Assembly (NCBI RefSeq): GCF_007994735.1 | Contig: NZ_VOIL01000001.1 | Coordinates: 124,001-188,000 of the forward strand | Origin: Nesterenkonia populi | Lineage (GTDB): Bacteria; Actinomycetota; Actinomycetes; Actinomycetales; Micrococcaceae | Direction: 5' to 3' | Length of the DNA stretch: 64,000 nucleotides | Notes under the pieces: generated by a model | Seen by the model: the letters and a program-made list of their open reading frames with translations, nothing else | The model's database searches: none | What the model was told of the DNA's origin: nothing | In this document: positions 1-8,250 of the stretch, in pieces | Numbering within the stretch: position 1 is the first letter of the stretch | Layout of the letters: each line of letters starts with the position of its first letter | Translations under genes and position numbers: made by a program

Positions 1-1
1 G

Positions 2-277
2 TGCGGCCGGAACTCGATCGTCATCTATGCGGCGCACTTCCCGGTGATCATCCTTGTCCACCGACTGATGCGTGAGCTGGACGCGGAGCCGCTGGTCTAC
101 GTGACCGTCTGCACCCTGGCAGGCATGGCCATCACCCTGCTGATCGCCGCCGCCCGCCCGTGGACCCCCTGGCTGTATGTGGCGCCGCGGGCCGGCAGGG
201 TCCAGGCCCGGCTGTCCCAGCGCGCCGCCGGGAAGGCCGCTGAGGCCCACCTGCCCGAACCTGCCCGGCGCGTCTGA
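2..277 (+). CDS. Acyltransferase 3 family protein, C-terminal part (5' end outside window)
   Basis: An open frame runs from the window edge to the TGA at 275-277. Its first residues (CGRNSIVIYAAHFPV) match the C-terminal region of the next gene (AGRNSIVIYVVHMPA), followed in both by a hydrophobic stretch and a RPWT.WLYV ending. It is therefore the tail of a second, tandem member of the same membrane acyltransferase family (PF01757-type), including its last two or so membrane segments and a basic cytoplasmic tail of about 30 residues. The stop overlaps the next start (TGATG), which implies translational coupling. The substrate is unknown; members of the family O-acylate cell-wall or exopolysaccharide sugars. 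Confidence 0.8.
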   Translation, partial: CGRNSIVIYAAHFPVIILVHRLMRELDAEPLVYVTVCTLAGMAITLLIAAARPWTPWLYVAPRAGRVQARLSQRAAGKAAEAHLPEPARRV

Positions 278-1278
278 TGAGCACGACGTCGGCCCCTCCC
301 CAGTCCGCCCGCGGCACCGACGCCCGCATGCGGTGGATGGATATGCTGCGCGGACTGGCCGTGCTGCTGGTGGTAGTGCTGCACGCCGCGGACATCCCCA
401 TGTCCAACGGCAGCGGAAGCCAGGAGTGGTCCCATTTCAACCGGTACTTCGAACCGTTCCGGATGCCGCTGCTGATGCTCCTCTCCGGGATGCTGCTTCC
501 GCGGGCGCTCTCCAAGCCGGCGGCCTACTACATCCGCGGCAAGCTGGCCGCCGTGGTGTGGCCATGGCTGCTGTGGATGGTCGGCTACGGGTTCCTGGTC
601 CACCACGCCGGCCCCGGGAACCTCAACTACTGGCTGACCGGCGGCAGCTACCTGTGGTTCCTGGGCGTGCTCACCATGTGCTACGCCGTCGGTCTTGCCT
701 TCCGCCCCGGAGCCTCCCGGCCGCTGGTGCTGCTGGTCGGCTGTCCGGCACTGGCGGCGGCGATGCTGGCGACCCGGCACTTCACCGACTGGGACCTCAC
801 GCTGATCAACCGGTTCCTCTACTACGGGGCCTTCTTCTTCCTCGGCGCGGCCGTGGTGCACTTCGCGGGCCGCTGGGTGCGCGCCCCCTGGCCGCTGATC
901 CTGCTGCTGGCAGCGCCGGCCGCCGTGCTGTCCCACTATGGGGTGTCCAATGTGGAGCTGCGCTTCGGCACCCTCTGCTCGGCCGGCACCGCGGTGCTGG
1001 GCCTGGCGGTGCTGCTGTGGGCCGCACCCCGGATCTATGAGCTGCGGCTGGCCCCCAGGCCGCTGCTGCGCCTGCTGGAGTGGGCCGGACGGAACTCAAT
1101 CGTGATCTACGTGGTGCACATGCCCGCCGTCGTCCTGGTTCACCGGCAGCTCAGCGGCCTTGACCTGGGAGCTTTCGCGCACGTCTCCCTGGTGACCGCC
1201 GCGGCGCTGGGAATCTCCCTGCTGGCAGCCCGTCTGCGCCCGTGGACGGGATGGCTCTACGTGTTCCCGCGCAGGTAA
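277..1278 (+). CDS. Acyltransferase 3 family membrane protein
   Basis: 333-residue integral membrane protein. The N-terminal segment has the family arrangement of an Arg followed by a membrane helix and a His (R25 in LRGLAVLL, H36 in VVVLHA), which is the likely catalytic motif of OatA/NodX-type acyltransferases. About ten hydrophobic segments follow, with no extra extracytoplasmic SGNH domain, so it is the minimal membrane-only form. The ATG overlaps the upstream stop by one base (TGATG), so it is cotranslated with its paralogue. Such proteins move acyl groups, often acetyl, from cytoplasmic acyl-CoA to sugars at or outside the membrane. The specific substrate cannot be read from sequence. 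Confidence 0.85.
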   Translation: MSTTSAPPQSARGTDARMRWMDMLRGLAVLLVVVLHAADIPMSNGSGSQEWSHFNRYFEPFRMPLLMLLSGMLLPRALSKPAAYYIRGKLAAVVWPWLLWMVGYGFLVHHAGPGNLNYWLTGGSYLWFLGVLTMCYAVGLAFRPGASRPLVLLVGCPALAAAMLATRHFTDWDLTLINRFLYYGAFFFLGAAVVHFAGRWVRAPWPLILLLAAPAAVLSHYGVSNVELRFGTLCSAGTAVLGLAVLLWAAPRIYELRLAPRPLLRLLEWAGRNSIVIYVVHMPAVVLVHRQLSGLDLGAFAHVSLVTAAALGISLLAARLRPWTGWLYVFPRR

Positions 1279-1288
1279 GGTCTTCGTC

Positions 1289-3901
1289 GTGACCACTGCC
1301 CTGTACCGCCGCTACCGGCCCGACACCTTCGCCGACGTCATCGGGCAGGAGCACGTCACTGCCCCGCTGGTCACCGCCCTCGGCAAGGACGCGGTCTCCC
1401 ACGCGTACCTGTTCTCGGGGCCGCGCGGCTGCGGCAAGACCACCTCAGCCCGCATCCTCGCCCGATGCCTGAACTGTGCGCAGGGCCCCACCGGGAACCC
1501 CTGCGGACAGTGCGATTCCTGCCGGGAGCTCGCCACCGGAGGCTCCGGCTCCCTGGACGTCATCGAGATCGACGCCGCCTCCCACGGCGGTGTCGACGAC
1601 GCCCGCGACCTCCGCGAGCGGGCCACCTTCGCGCCGGTGCGGGACCGGTACAAGATCTTCATCATCGATGAGGCCCATATGGTCACCGCGGCCGGCTTCA
1701 ATGCGCTGCTGAAGATCGTCGAAGAGCCGCCCGAGCACATCAAGTTCATCTTCGCGACGACCGAGCCGGACAAGGTCATCGGAACCATCCGCTCCCGCAC
1801 CCACCACTACCCGTTCCGCCTGGTGCCGCCGGAGCCCCTGCTGGACTACCTGGAGCGGCTCTGCGCCTCCGAGAGCGTGGCTGCGGCACCCGGGGTGCTG
1901 CAGCTGGTGCTGCGGGCCGGCGGCGGCTCGGTGCGCGACACGCTCTCCGTGCTGGACCAGCTGATCGCAGGGTCAGACGCCGACGGGATCGCCTACGACC
2001 GGGCAGTGGCGCTGCTGGGCTTCACCCACGCCGCCCTGCTGGACCAGGTGATCGACGCCGCGGCAGATCTTGACGGGGCCAAAGCCTTCGAGGTGGTGGA
2101 CCAGGTGGTCCAATCCGGCCAGGACCCTCGCCGATTCGTCGAAGACCTCCTGGAGCGGCTGCGGGACCTGATCGTGGTCAAGTCCGTGCCGGAGAATCCC
2201 GGCGCCATCCTGCGCGGAGTCCCGGAGGACCAGATCCGCGTGATGGTCGCCCAGGCGGGCAGAGTCGGCCCCGCTGAGCTCTCCCGGGCAGCGGACACCA
2301 CCGCTGCCGCACTGACCGAGATGGTGGGGGCAACCTCACCGCGCCTGCACCTGGAGCTGCTGATGGCCCGCCTGCTGCTCCCCCACGCCGAGTCCGGGCA
2401 CTCCTCCCTGGCGGCTCGGCTAGAGCGTCTCGAGCGCCGCATGGACTTCACCTCCGGCGCCGGCTCCACACCCCCGGCCGAGGCCCCCGCCCCGGCAGCG
2501 CAGCCGGAGTCGGAGCCTGCCCCGCAGCCGGCTGCCCCCACGCCGCCTGAGACCGTGCCTGCCCCAGAGTCCCAGCCCCAGGCATCACCTGCTGGAGCAG
2601 ATCTCCCCGATCCGGAGGCCGAATCCTCCGCCCAGAGTGGTGAAGACCCCCCAAGCAGCTCCGGTGATCGGGCTCCCCAGGAGCCGACGCAGCAGCACGA
2701 CGACGGCTGGGCCGCTCCAGGGGTCAGCTGGGGCCCTCCGCCCGACCCAGAGCCCTCTCCTTCTGCGCAGCCCGAGGCACCTCATCAGCCGCAGCAGGAG
2801 GCGCCGACTTCGCCTTCTGCTCCTCAGCAGCAGCGGCCCCAGCACTCGGAGCAGCCGAGTGAGCCTCCTGCTGCCGCACCCACCCCGGCCTCGGCCCCTG
2901 AGCAGGCCCCGCCCGCACCCAGCGACGGCGGGTCGAGCTCTCATCAGATGATGCAGCGGGCCTGGCCGGACATCGTGGAGGCGATGAAGTCCCGGTCCCG
3001 AATGCTGTGGATGCTGGTGAAGGGCAACGTGACCGTCGGCGGGTTCGACGGTCAGACTCTGACCCTGAACTTCGCCAACGACGGCGCCCGAAGCACGTTC
3101 ACCAACCGGGGCGGCAAGGATGCCCTGGCTGAGGCGATCCACCAGGTGCTCGGCATGCAGGTGTCCTTGGACCTGGCCATAGGCGGTGGAGCGCCCCCAA
3201 AAGCTGAGGGCCGGCGCCCTCAGCAGCCGGCCGACCCGCAGCAGCCGACTGACTCCGCGCCCCCGGCCGACGTCGAGCCGGCACGCCCCTCCCCGGGCGG
3301 GGACGCGCCCCGTTCGCCCGGCGCGCCCCCTGAGGGTGAGGAGAACTGGCTGTCCGACCCGGAGGACTGGGCAGGCCCGGACACCTGGCAGCCGGGCCCT
3401 GAAGAGGCTCAGGCCCTCCAGCGGGCCGCAGTCAACAACCGCTCAGCCGCGGCTGAGCCCGCTGTCGGCACTGCGCCGGACCAGCCGGCGCCTCAGCGCT
3501 CGCAGGTGCCGGAGAAGCCGGTGGTTCCGATCTTCGCCCGTAAGTCCAAGAATGCTCCGGTGGCTGTGCCCGCCCCCTCCTCGGACGGCCTGGATGACGT
3601 GGACGAGACGCCGCCCCCGGAGCCGCCCGCGCCGGCCCCTCACCCTGAGGAGCCGGAGGACCCGAGCGCTCCCCCGCCGGACTGGGCGGAGACTGCACCC
3701 CCGTCCCCGCCAGCCGCACCCGCCCGGTCGCACTCCTCCCCGCCTGCCCAGCACCAACAGGGCCCCGGAGATTCTGAGGACGTCCCGAGCGAGGACGACG
3801 TCGAGATCACCCACTCCGGGGTGTTCGGACGGCGTGCCATTGAGCGGATCCTCGGCGGCGCGCTCATCGAGGAGCGGCGTCTGGACGAGCAGGCGCACTA
3901 A
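1289..3901 (+). CDS. dnaX: DNA polymerase III subunit gamma/tau
   Basis: Clamp-loader AAA+ ATPase of the replicative polymerase. Residues 1-180 contain the typical start (TALYRRYRPDTFADVIGQ), Walker A GPRGCGKT (44-51), a zinc-binding cysteine set (C60, C63, C72, C75, C78), Walker B/DEAH at 127-130 and the SRT motif near 170. The GTG start gives exactly the family N-terminus. After the ATPase and collar domains (to about 370), the protein continues for some 500 residues rich in Pro, Ala, Glu and Gln, with one globular block around 550-635 (MMQRAWPDIVEAMKSRSRML onward) resembling a tau-type polymerase-binding domain. At 870 residues it is longer than the E. coli protein (643). recR follows after 11 bases. 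Confidence 0.97.
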   Translation: MTTALYRRYRPDTFADVIGQEHVTAPLVTALGKDAVSHAYLFSGPRGCGKTTSARILARCLNCAQGPTGNPCGQCDSCRELATGGSGSLDVIEIDAASHGGVDDARDLRERATFAPVRDRYKIFIIDEAHMVTAAGFNALLKIVEEPPEHIKFIFATTEPDKVIGTIRSRTHHYPFRLVPPEPLLDYLERLCASESVAAAPGVLQLVLRAGGGSVRDTLSVLDQLIAGSDADGIAYDRAVALLGFTHAALLDQVIDAAADLDGAKAFEVVDQVVQSGQDPRRFVEDLLERLRDLIVVKSVPENPGAILRGVPEDQIRVMVAQAGRVGPAELSRAADTTAAALTEMVGATSPRLHLELLMARLLLPHAESGHSSLAARLERLERRMDFTSGAGSTPPAEAPAPAAQPESEPAPQPAAPTPPETVPAPESQPQASPAGADLPDPEAESSAQSGEDPPSSSGDRAPQEPTQQHDDGWAAPGVSWGPPPDPEPSPSAQPEAPHQPQQEAPTSPSAPQQQRPQHSEQPSEPPAAAPTPASAPEQAPPAPSDGGSSSHQMMQRAWPDIVEAMKSRSRMLWMLVKGNVTVGGFDGQTLTLNFANDGARSTFTNRGGKDALAEAIHQVLGMQVSLDLAIGGGAPPKAEGRRPQQPADPQQPTDSAPPADVEPARPSPGGDAPRSPGAPPEGEENWLSDPEDWAGPDTWQPGPEEAQALQRAAVNNRSAAAEPAVGTAPDQPAPQRSQVPEKPVVPIFARKSKNAPVAVPAPSSDGLDDVDETPPPEPPAPAPHPEEPEDPSAPPPDWAETAPPSPPAAPARSHSSPPAQHQQGPGDSEDVPSEDDVEITHSGVFGRRAIERILGGALIEERRLDEQAH

Positions 3902-3912
3902 GGTGATCTGCT

Positions 3913-4509
3913 GTGTATGAAGGCGCGGTCCAGGACCTGATCGACGAGCTCGGCCGGCTGCCCGGCATCGGGCCCAAATCCGCCCAGCGGGTGGCGTTCC
4001 ACATCCTCGAGGCTGACGCGGAGGACATGAAGCGTCTGGCCGCGGCGATCAGCACGGTCAAGGACAAGGTCCAGTTCTGCGAGATCTGCTTCAACGTCTC
4101 CGAAGAGTCGAAGTGCCGAATCTGCCGGGACGAGCGGCGCGACGGTTCGGTGATCTGCGTGGTCGAGGAGTCCAAGGACGTCATGGCGATCGAGCGGACC
4201 CGCAGCTTCCGCGGCCTCTATCACGTGCTCGGCGGGTCCATCAACCCGATCGCGGGTGTCGGCCCCGACCAGCTGCATATCCGCGAGCTGCTCACCCGCC
4301 TCTCCGACGACGAGGTGCAGGAAGTCATCATCGCCACCGACCCCAACCTCGAGGGTGAGGCGACCGCCACCTACCTGGTGCGGATGCTCGGCGCCGTCGG
4401 AATCAGGATCACCCGGCTCGCCTCCGGCCTCCCGGTGGGCGGGGACCTCGAGTACGCCGACGACGTCACCCTCGGCCGCGCCTTCGAAGGCCGCCGCAGC
4501 GTGAGCTGA
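3913..4509 (+). CDS. recR: Recombination mediator protein RecR
   Basis: 198 residues, the normal family length. It has the helix-hairpin-helix [13 protein letters not shown] near the N-terminus, a four-cysteine zinc finger (C56, C59, C68, C71) and a Toprim domain from about 80 (VCVVEES-type start, [15 protein letters not shown]). RecR works with RecO and RecF to load RecA at gapped DNA. The start is GTG, preceded by AAGGTGAT, and gives [10 protein letters not shown], the canonical beginning. The ybaB/ebfC gene, often found between dnaX and recR in bacteria, is not present between them here. Confidence 0.97.
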   Translation: MYEGAVQDLIDELGRLPGIGPKSAQRVAFHILEADAEDMKRLAAAISTVKDKVQFCEICFNVSEESKCRICRDERRDGSVICVVEESKDVMAIERTRSFRGLYHVLGGSINPIAGVGPDQLHIRELLTRLSDDEVQEVIIATDPNLEGEATATYLVRMLGAVGIRITRLASGLPVGGDLEYADDVTLGRAFEGRRSVS

Positions 4510-4536
4510 TCCCTCCCCTTTTCCCAAAAAGCTCAC
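4501..4536 (+). terminator. Weak stem after recR
   Basis: GTGAGCT (4501-4507, overlapping the last recR codons) can pair with AGCTCAC (4530-4536) across a 22-base pyrimidine-rich loop. A run of five A precedes the right arm; there is no clear T-tract. It may slow or end recR transcription but the stem is short. Confidence 0.3.
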
Positions 4537-4548
4537 CCCTGAAGGACT

Positions 4549-4631
4549 GTTCTCCAAGAACTTGTTCACATCCCTGTAACACCACCTCATTCTGGCGTAA
4601 TGAGTCCTGCGTACGGTGAAGAACGCTTCAC
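4549..4631. promoter_or_regulatory. Two perfect dyads in the ABC-operon leader
   Basis: Upstream of the solute-binding protein start at 4694 are two short perfect inverted repeats: GTTCT-CCA-AGAAC at 4549-4561 and GTGAAG-AACG-CTTCAC at 4616-4631. Both lie in the 184-base non-coding leader and have operator-like geometry. The regulator is not encoded next to them, and I cannot place a convincing -35/-10 pair. Confidence 0.4.
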
Positions 4632-4693
4632 CTGCTTGAAGGAGAGGCACCTCGCACGTACGCACAACCAAAGAGAACTGAGGTTACAAGTCG

Positions 4694-5662
4694 ATGGACT
4701 CCAAGACTCCCCTGATGCGCGGCGTCGCACTCTCCGCAGCCGCCCTGCTGGTTCTGACCGCCTGCGGCGACAACGGCGATGACGACGCTGACGTCGACGA
4801 GGACAATGGCGCCGACGTCGAGACCGAGGACAACGGCGACGACGTCGACACCGATGATGAGGACGCCGACGGTGATGACGACGCTGAGGCCGGTGCCGAC
4901 GACGACGAGCTGACCATCGCGCTCTTCGGCGAAGAGCCCTACTCCTGGATCGGAGATGACGGCGAGCCCACCGGTGCGACCATCGCCGTGGCTGAGGAGA
5001 TCTTCGAGAACCGCCTCGGCTACGAGGTCACCATTGAGGAGGAGCCCAACTGGGACAACCTCATCCCCGGCATGAGCGCCGGACACTGGGACGTCGTCTC
5101 TGCGGGCATGTCCATCACGGAGGACCGCTGCGCTGAGGCCGCCTTCGGCGAGCCGGAGCTGGTCTACACCACCGCCTTCCTCGTGGAGGAGGGCAACCCT
5201 GAGGGCCTGGAGACGTTCGAGGACCTGCAGGACGCTGACCTTGACGTCGTGGCCCTGTCCGGTGCTGTCGAATCCGGCTGGATGGAGGACGAAGGCATCG
5301 ACCACGACACCGTGGACAGCGCCGATGACGGCATCGACTTCGTCGACGGCGGCCGCGCTGACGTGTTCGCCCTGACCGCCATCTCCCTGGAGGCCATGGC
5401 CGGCGACATGGACGGCCTGGAGGTCACCGACTCCTTCGCGCACGAGCTCTCCGTGGGCGCCCACGCCTTCCACCCGGAGGACGACGAGCTCCTTGAGGAG
5501 TTCAACGCCGAGCTGGAGGACCTCATGGAGTCCGGCGAGTACCTCGAGCTGGTCGAGGAGTTCGGCTTCACCGAGGACGAGATGCCCCCGAGCGGCCTGA
5601 CTGCCCAGGAGCTCTGCGAGGAGGACCCCGCTGAGCTGACCGAGGAGTACATCGAGGACTGA
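4694..5662 (+). CDS. ehuB: Polar-solute ABC transporter binding lipoprotein, probably ectoine/hydroxyectoine type (EhuB-like)
   Basis: 322 residues with a lipoprotein signal ending LTAC (C24). Residues about 25-71 form a linker made almost wholly of Asp, Glu, Gly and Asn, then a family-3 periplasmic-binding domain (ELTIALFGEEPYSW) reaches the end. The pattern LIPGM..G.WDVVSAGMSIT.DRC, a VEEGNPEGL block and a C-terminal TAQELC resemble EhuB of ectoine uptake systems rather than glutamate or cystine binding proteins; this rests on remembered family patterns, not an alignment. First gene of a four-gene operon, separated from the permease by a strong hairpin. The acidic linker fits a protein exposed to high salt. 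Confidence 0.65.
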   Translation: MDSKTPLMRGVALSAAALLVLTACGDNGDDDADVDEDNGADVETEDNGDDVDTDDEDADGDDDAEAGADDDELTIALFGEEPYSWIGDDGEPTGATIAVAEEIFENRLGYEVTIEEEPNWDNLIPGMSAGHWDVVSAGMSITEDRCAEAAFGEPELVYTTAFLVEEGNPEGLETFEDLQDADLDVVALSGAVESGWMEDEGIDHDTVDSADDGIDFVDGGRADVFALTAISLEAMAGDMDGLEVTDSFAHELSVGAHAFHPEDDELLEEFNAELEDLMESGEYLELVEEFGFTEDEMPPSGLTAQELCEEDPAELTEEYIED

Positions 5663-5683
5663 TCCTCGCCCGCTGAACGATCC

Positions 5684-5716
5684 CTGCGGCCGGCCTCATA
5701 CAGGGGCCGGCCGCAG
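5684..5716 (+). promoter_or_regulatory. Intercistronic hairpin between binding protein and permease
   Basis: CTGCGGCCGGCC (5684-5695) pairs perfectly with GGCCGGCCGCAG (5705-5716) around a 9-base loop, 90 bases inside the operon. There is no T-tract, so it looks like a 3' stabiliser or attenuator that would let the binding protein be made in excess over the membrane subunits. Confidence 0.6.
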
Positions 5717-5752
5717 ATCGTCTCACCGAACCTGAACTTCTGAGGGGTGTCC

Positions 5753-6649
5753 ATGGAATTCTTCGAAGACTGGCCCGAGTACTTCGAAGTCGTAGGCAAC
5801 TGGTCGGACCGCCTGCTCGAGGGGCTGTGGACCACCGTCCAGCTGACCATCTACGGCGGGCTGCTGGCCTTCGTCGTCGCCGTCGTGCTGGGTCTGATCG
5901 CAGGCAGCCCGAACGCCTGGCTGCGCGTTCCGGCGCGCATTGTCATCGAGCTGTTCCGCGGCGTCTCCCTGGTGGTGCTGCTGTTCTGGCTGATGTTCGT
6001 GCTGCCGCAGATCTGGATGCGCGCCGACGGTCTGCCCTTCGAGGACCTGGTCTACAACACGTTCCTGCTCGGCGTGATCGCCTTGGGCGTCAACTATGGC
6101 GCCTACGGCGCCGAGGCGGTCCGAGCGTCCTTGACCACAGTGGCCAAGGGCCAGTGGGAGGCAACGACGGCGCTCTCGATGTCCTGGCCGCACAAGATGC
6201 GCCGGGTCATCTTCCCCCAGGCCTGGGCGCTGATGCTCCCGTCTCTGACCAACTTGTGGGTGCACCTGCTCAAGGGCAGCGCGATCGCCTACATCATGCC
6301 GTTCGTCAGCGACTTCACCGCCGAGCTGAACCAGCTCCGTCGGCCCACCGACATCTGGTTCTCCCACGCGTTCATCGGCCTGGTGGTCTACTTCTTCCTC
6401 GCACTGATCATCACCCTGTTCATGCAGGTGCTCGAGGCGCGAGCCAAGCACAGGCTGGGCCGCGGACCCTCTCTTCGAGAGATCCTCTCCCCCGATCCGA
6501 AAACCGCACCCCCGGATGCCGCAGCCCCTGATCCGAAGGACATGACCGGACCGGGCGGAGGGCCCAAGCAGCCGGCGTCGGGGGCCGGCGCCCACCCCTC
6601 GAACCCCGGATCCGGCGGCTTTATGGGCACAGGAGGAGGCTACCGATGA
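5753..6649 (+). CDS. ehuC: Ectoine-type ABC transporter permease (EhuC-like)
   Basis: 298-residue amino-acid-type inner membrane permease (BPD_transp_1). The ATG at 5753 is chosen over the in-frame GTG at 5747 because GAGGGG lies 6 bases before the ATG but touches the GTG. It has about five membrane helices and the EAA loop (GQWEATTALSMSWPHKMRRV), which contacts the ATPase. An unusual tail of about 60 residues rich in Pro, Gly and Asp follows the last helix. It ends in the ATGA overlap that starts the partner permease. With the partner it should form the heterodimeric channel for the solute delivered by the upstream lipoprotein. Confidence 0.7.
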   Translation: MEFFEDWPEYFEVVGNWSDRLLEGLWTTVQLTIYGGLLAFVVAVVLGLIAGSPNAWLRVPARIVIELFRGVSLVVLLFWLMFVLPQIWMRADGLPFEDLVYNTFLLGVIALGVNYGAYGAEAVRASLTTVAKGQWEATTALSMSWPHKMRRVIFPQAWALMLPSLTNLWVHLLKGSAIAYIMPFVSDFTAELNQLRRPTDIWFSHAFIGLVVYFFLALIITLFMQVLEARAKHRLGRGPSLREILSPDPKTAPPDAAAPDPKDMTGPGGGPKQPASGAGAHPSNPGSGGFMGTGGGYR

Positions 6650-7368
6650 TTCTCAGCAGCATTCGTGCCGTCGAAGTCGATGACCCCACCATGGTGGATG
6701 AGGAGGAGGTCGAGGGCAGCCCGTTCTGGGACTGGGAGTTCGCCTTCGAGGCCTTCCCTGAGATGTTCATGGCGTTCCTGGAGGTCACTGTCCTGGTGAC
6801 GGTGGTGGGCACTCTGATCGCAGCGGTGCTCGGCCTGGTCATCGCGATCCTCATCATGGTGCTCCCGAGACCATTGGCGTGGGTCGTCCGGTGGGCGGCG
6901 AACTTCATCCGGATGACGCCGATTGTGGTCCAGCTGATCTTCGTGTTCTGGGCCTTCCTGTGGATGGAGCCCCTGACTATCGGCATCATTGTCTTCGGCG
7001 TGCACTACGCGACCTATATGTCGGAGGTGTACCGGGCCGGAATCGAGTCGGTGCCGAAGGGGCAGTGGGAGGCGACGACGGCACTGTCGATGTCCGCAGT
7101 CCGCACCTGGCGCAAGGTGGTCATCCCGCAGGCGCTGCGCTCCACCGTCCCGTCCTTGGGCAACTACGCGATCTCAATGTTCAAGGACACCCCGTTCCTG
7201 CTGGTCATCGGCGTGGCCGAGATGGTCACCGTGGCCGGCGAGATCGGCGCCCCGACCTTCCGCTACACCGAGGTGTACACCATTGCCGGGCTGCTGTTCC
7301 TGGCCGCCAGCTACCCCACCGCCGTTCTGGTCAACCGATTGGAGAAGCGTCTTGCCTACGCCCACTGA
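6646..7368 (+). CDS. ehuD: Ectoine-type ABC transporter permease (EhuD-like)
   Basis: 240 residues, second permease of the pair. A charged cytoplasmic N-terminus of about 45 residues precedes five membrane helices. The EAA loop (GQWEATTALSMSAVRTWRKV) is nearly the same as in the upstream permease, indicating an ancient duplication and docking to the same ATPase. The ATG overlaps the upstream stop by four bases (ATGA). The ATPase gene begins inside its last codons. Confidence 0.7.
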   Translation: MILSSIRAVEVDDPTMVDEEEVEGSPFWDWEFAFEAFPEMFMAFLEVTVLVTVVGTLIAAVLGLVIAILIMVLPRPLAWVVRWAANFIRMTPIVVQLIFVFWAFLWMEPLTIGIIVFGVHYATYMSEVYRAGIESVPKGQWEATTALSMSAVRTWRKVVIPQALRSTVPSLGNYAISMFKDTPFLLVIGVAEMVTVAGEIGAPTFRYTEVYTIAGLLFLAASYPTAVLVNRLEKRLAYAH

Positions 7369-8173
7369 GACCCCCGCCCCCGCTTCGGGAAGCGCCGGAG
7401 CGTCCCCGGTCATCGAATTCGTCGACGTCGAGAAGCGCTTCGGCGACAATGTGGTCCTCAAGGACCTCAACTTCTCGGTGGCCCGCGGCGAACGCGTCAC
7501 CCTGATCGGCCCCTCCGGCTCGGGGAAGACCACCATCCTGCGGCTGGTGATGACCCTGGAGGAGCTCACCGGCGGGTACATCTACGTGGACGGCGAGCCG
7601 CTCACCCACGAGAACCGCGACGGCAAACGGACTCCGGTCTCCAAGAAGCAGCAGAAGAAGCTGCGCACCCGCATCGGGATGGTGTTCCAGCAGTTCAACC
7701 TCTTCCCGAACATGACGGTGATGGAGAACATCATCGAGGCCCCGGTGCACGTGCTGGGCCGCTCCAAGAAGGAGGCCACTGAGAAGGCGCACCGGCTGCT
7801 GGAGCAGGTCGGCCTGCCGGACAAGGCCGACGCCCACCCCACCTCGCTCTCCGGCGGCCAGCAGCAGCGTGTGGCGATCGCCCGCGCGCTGGCCATGGAC
7901 CCGGAGATCCTGCTGCTGGATGAGGTCACCTCCGCCCTGGACCCCGAGGTGGTCTCTGATGTGCTGAACATCCTGCGCGATGTCGCCGACGCCACCGACG
8001 TGACCATGCTGATCGTCACCCACGAGATGGGCTTCGCCCGGGACGTCTCCCACAAGGTGATGATGTTCGACGGCGGGCATGTGGTGGAGGAGGGGCACCC
8101 GGAGAAGATCTTCACGAATCCGGAGCACGAGCGCACCCAGCGGTTCCTCTCCGCAGTCCTCGGCGACAACTGA
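7352..8173 (+). CDS. ehuA: Ectoine-type ABC transporter ATP-binding protein (EhuA-like)
   Basis: 273-residue ABC ATPase with Walker A GPSGSGKT, Q-loop in MVFQQFNLFPNMTV, signature LSGGQQQR, Walker B LLLDE and switch THEMGFA. A 20-residue charged insertion after YVDGEPL (THENRDGKRTPVSKKQQKKL) and TTILRLVMTLE after Walker A are features I associate with EhuA rather than GlnQ-type ATPases. The start proposed is TTG at 7352, with GGAG 7 bases upstream, overlapping the permease gene by 17 bases; no ATG or GTG exists before the conserved core. It energises uptake by the EhuCD-like pair. Confidence 0.7.
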   Translation: MPTPTETPAPASGSAGASPVIEFVDVEKRFGDNVVLKDLNFSVARGERVTLIGPSGSGKTTILRLVMTLEELTGGYIYVDGEPLTHENRDGKRTPVSKKQQKKLRTRIGMVFQQFNLFPNMTVMENIIEAPVHVLGRSKKEATEKAHRLLEQVGLPDKADAHPTSLSGGQQQRVAIARALAMDPEILLLDEVTSALDPEVVSDVLNILRDVADATDVTMLIVTHEMGFARDVSHKVMMFDGGHVVEEGHPEKIFTNPEHERTQRFLSAVLGDN

Positions 8174-8236
8174 GCGGCCAATAACATGTTCCGGACCGCC
8201 GCGCACAGCACCCCGTGGGCATCCGTGCGGAATCGC

Positions 8237-8242
8237 TAGACT
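8237..8242 (+). promoter_or_regulatory. -10 element of a probable leaderless lysC transcript
   Basis: TAGACT ends 8 bases before the lysC ATG at 8251, and no Shine-Dalgarno sequence lies between. Transcription would start at or next to the A of the ATG, the common actinobacterial leaderless arrangement. No matching -35 is evident. Confidence 0.5.
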
Positions 8243-8250
8243 GCAGTGCT

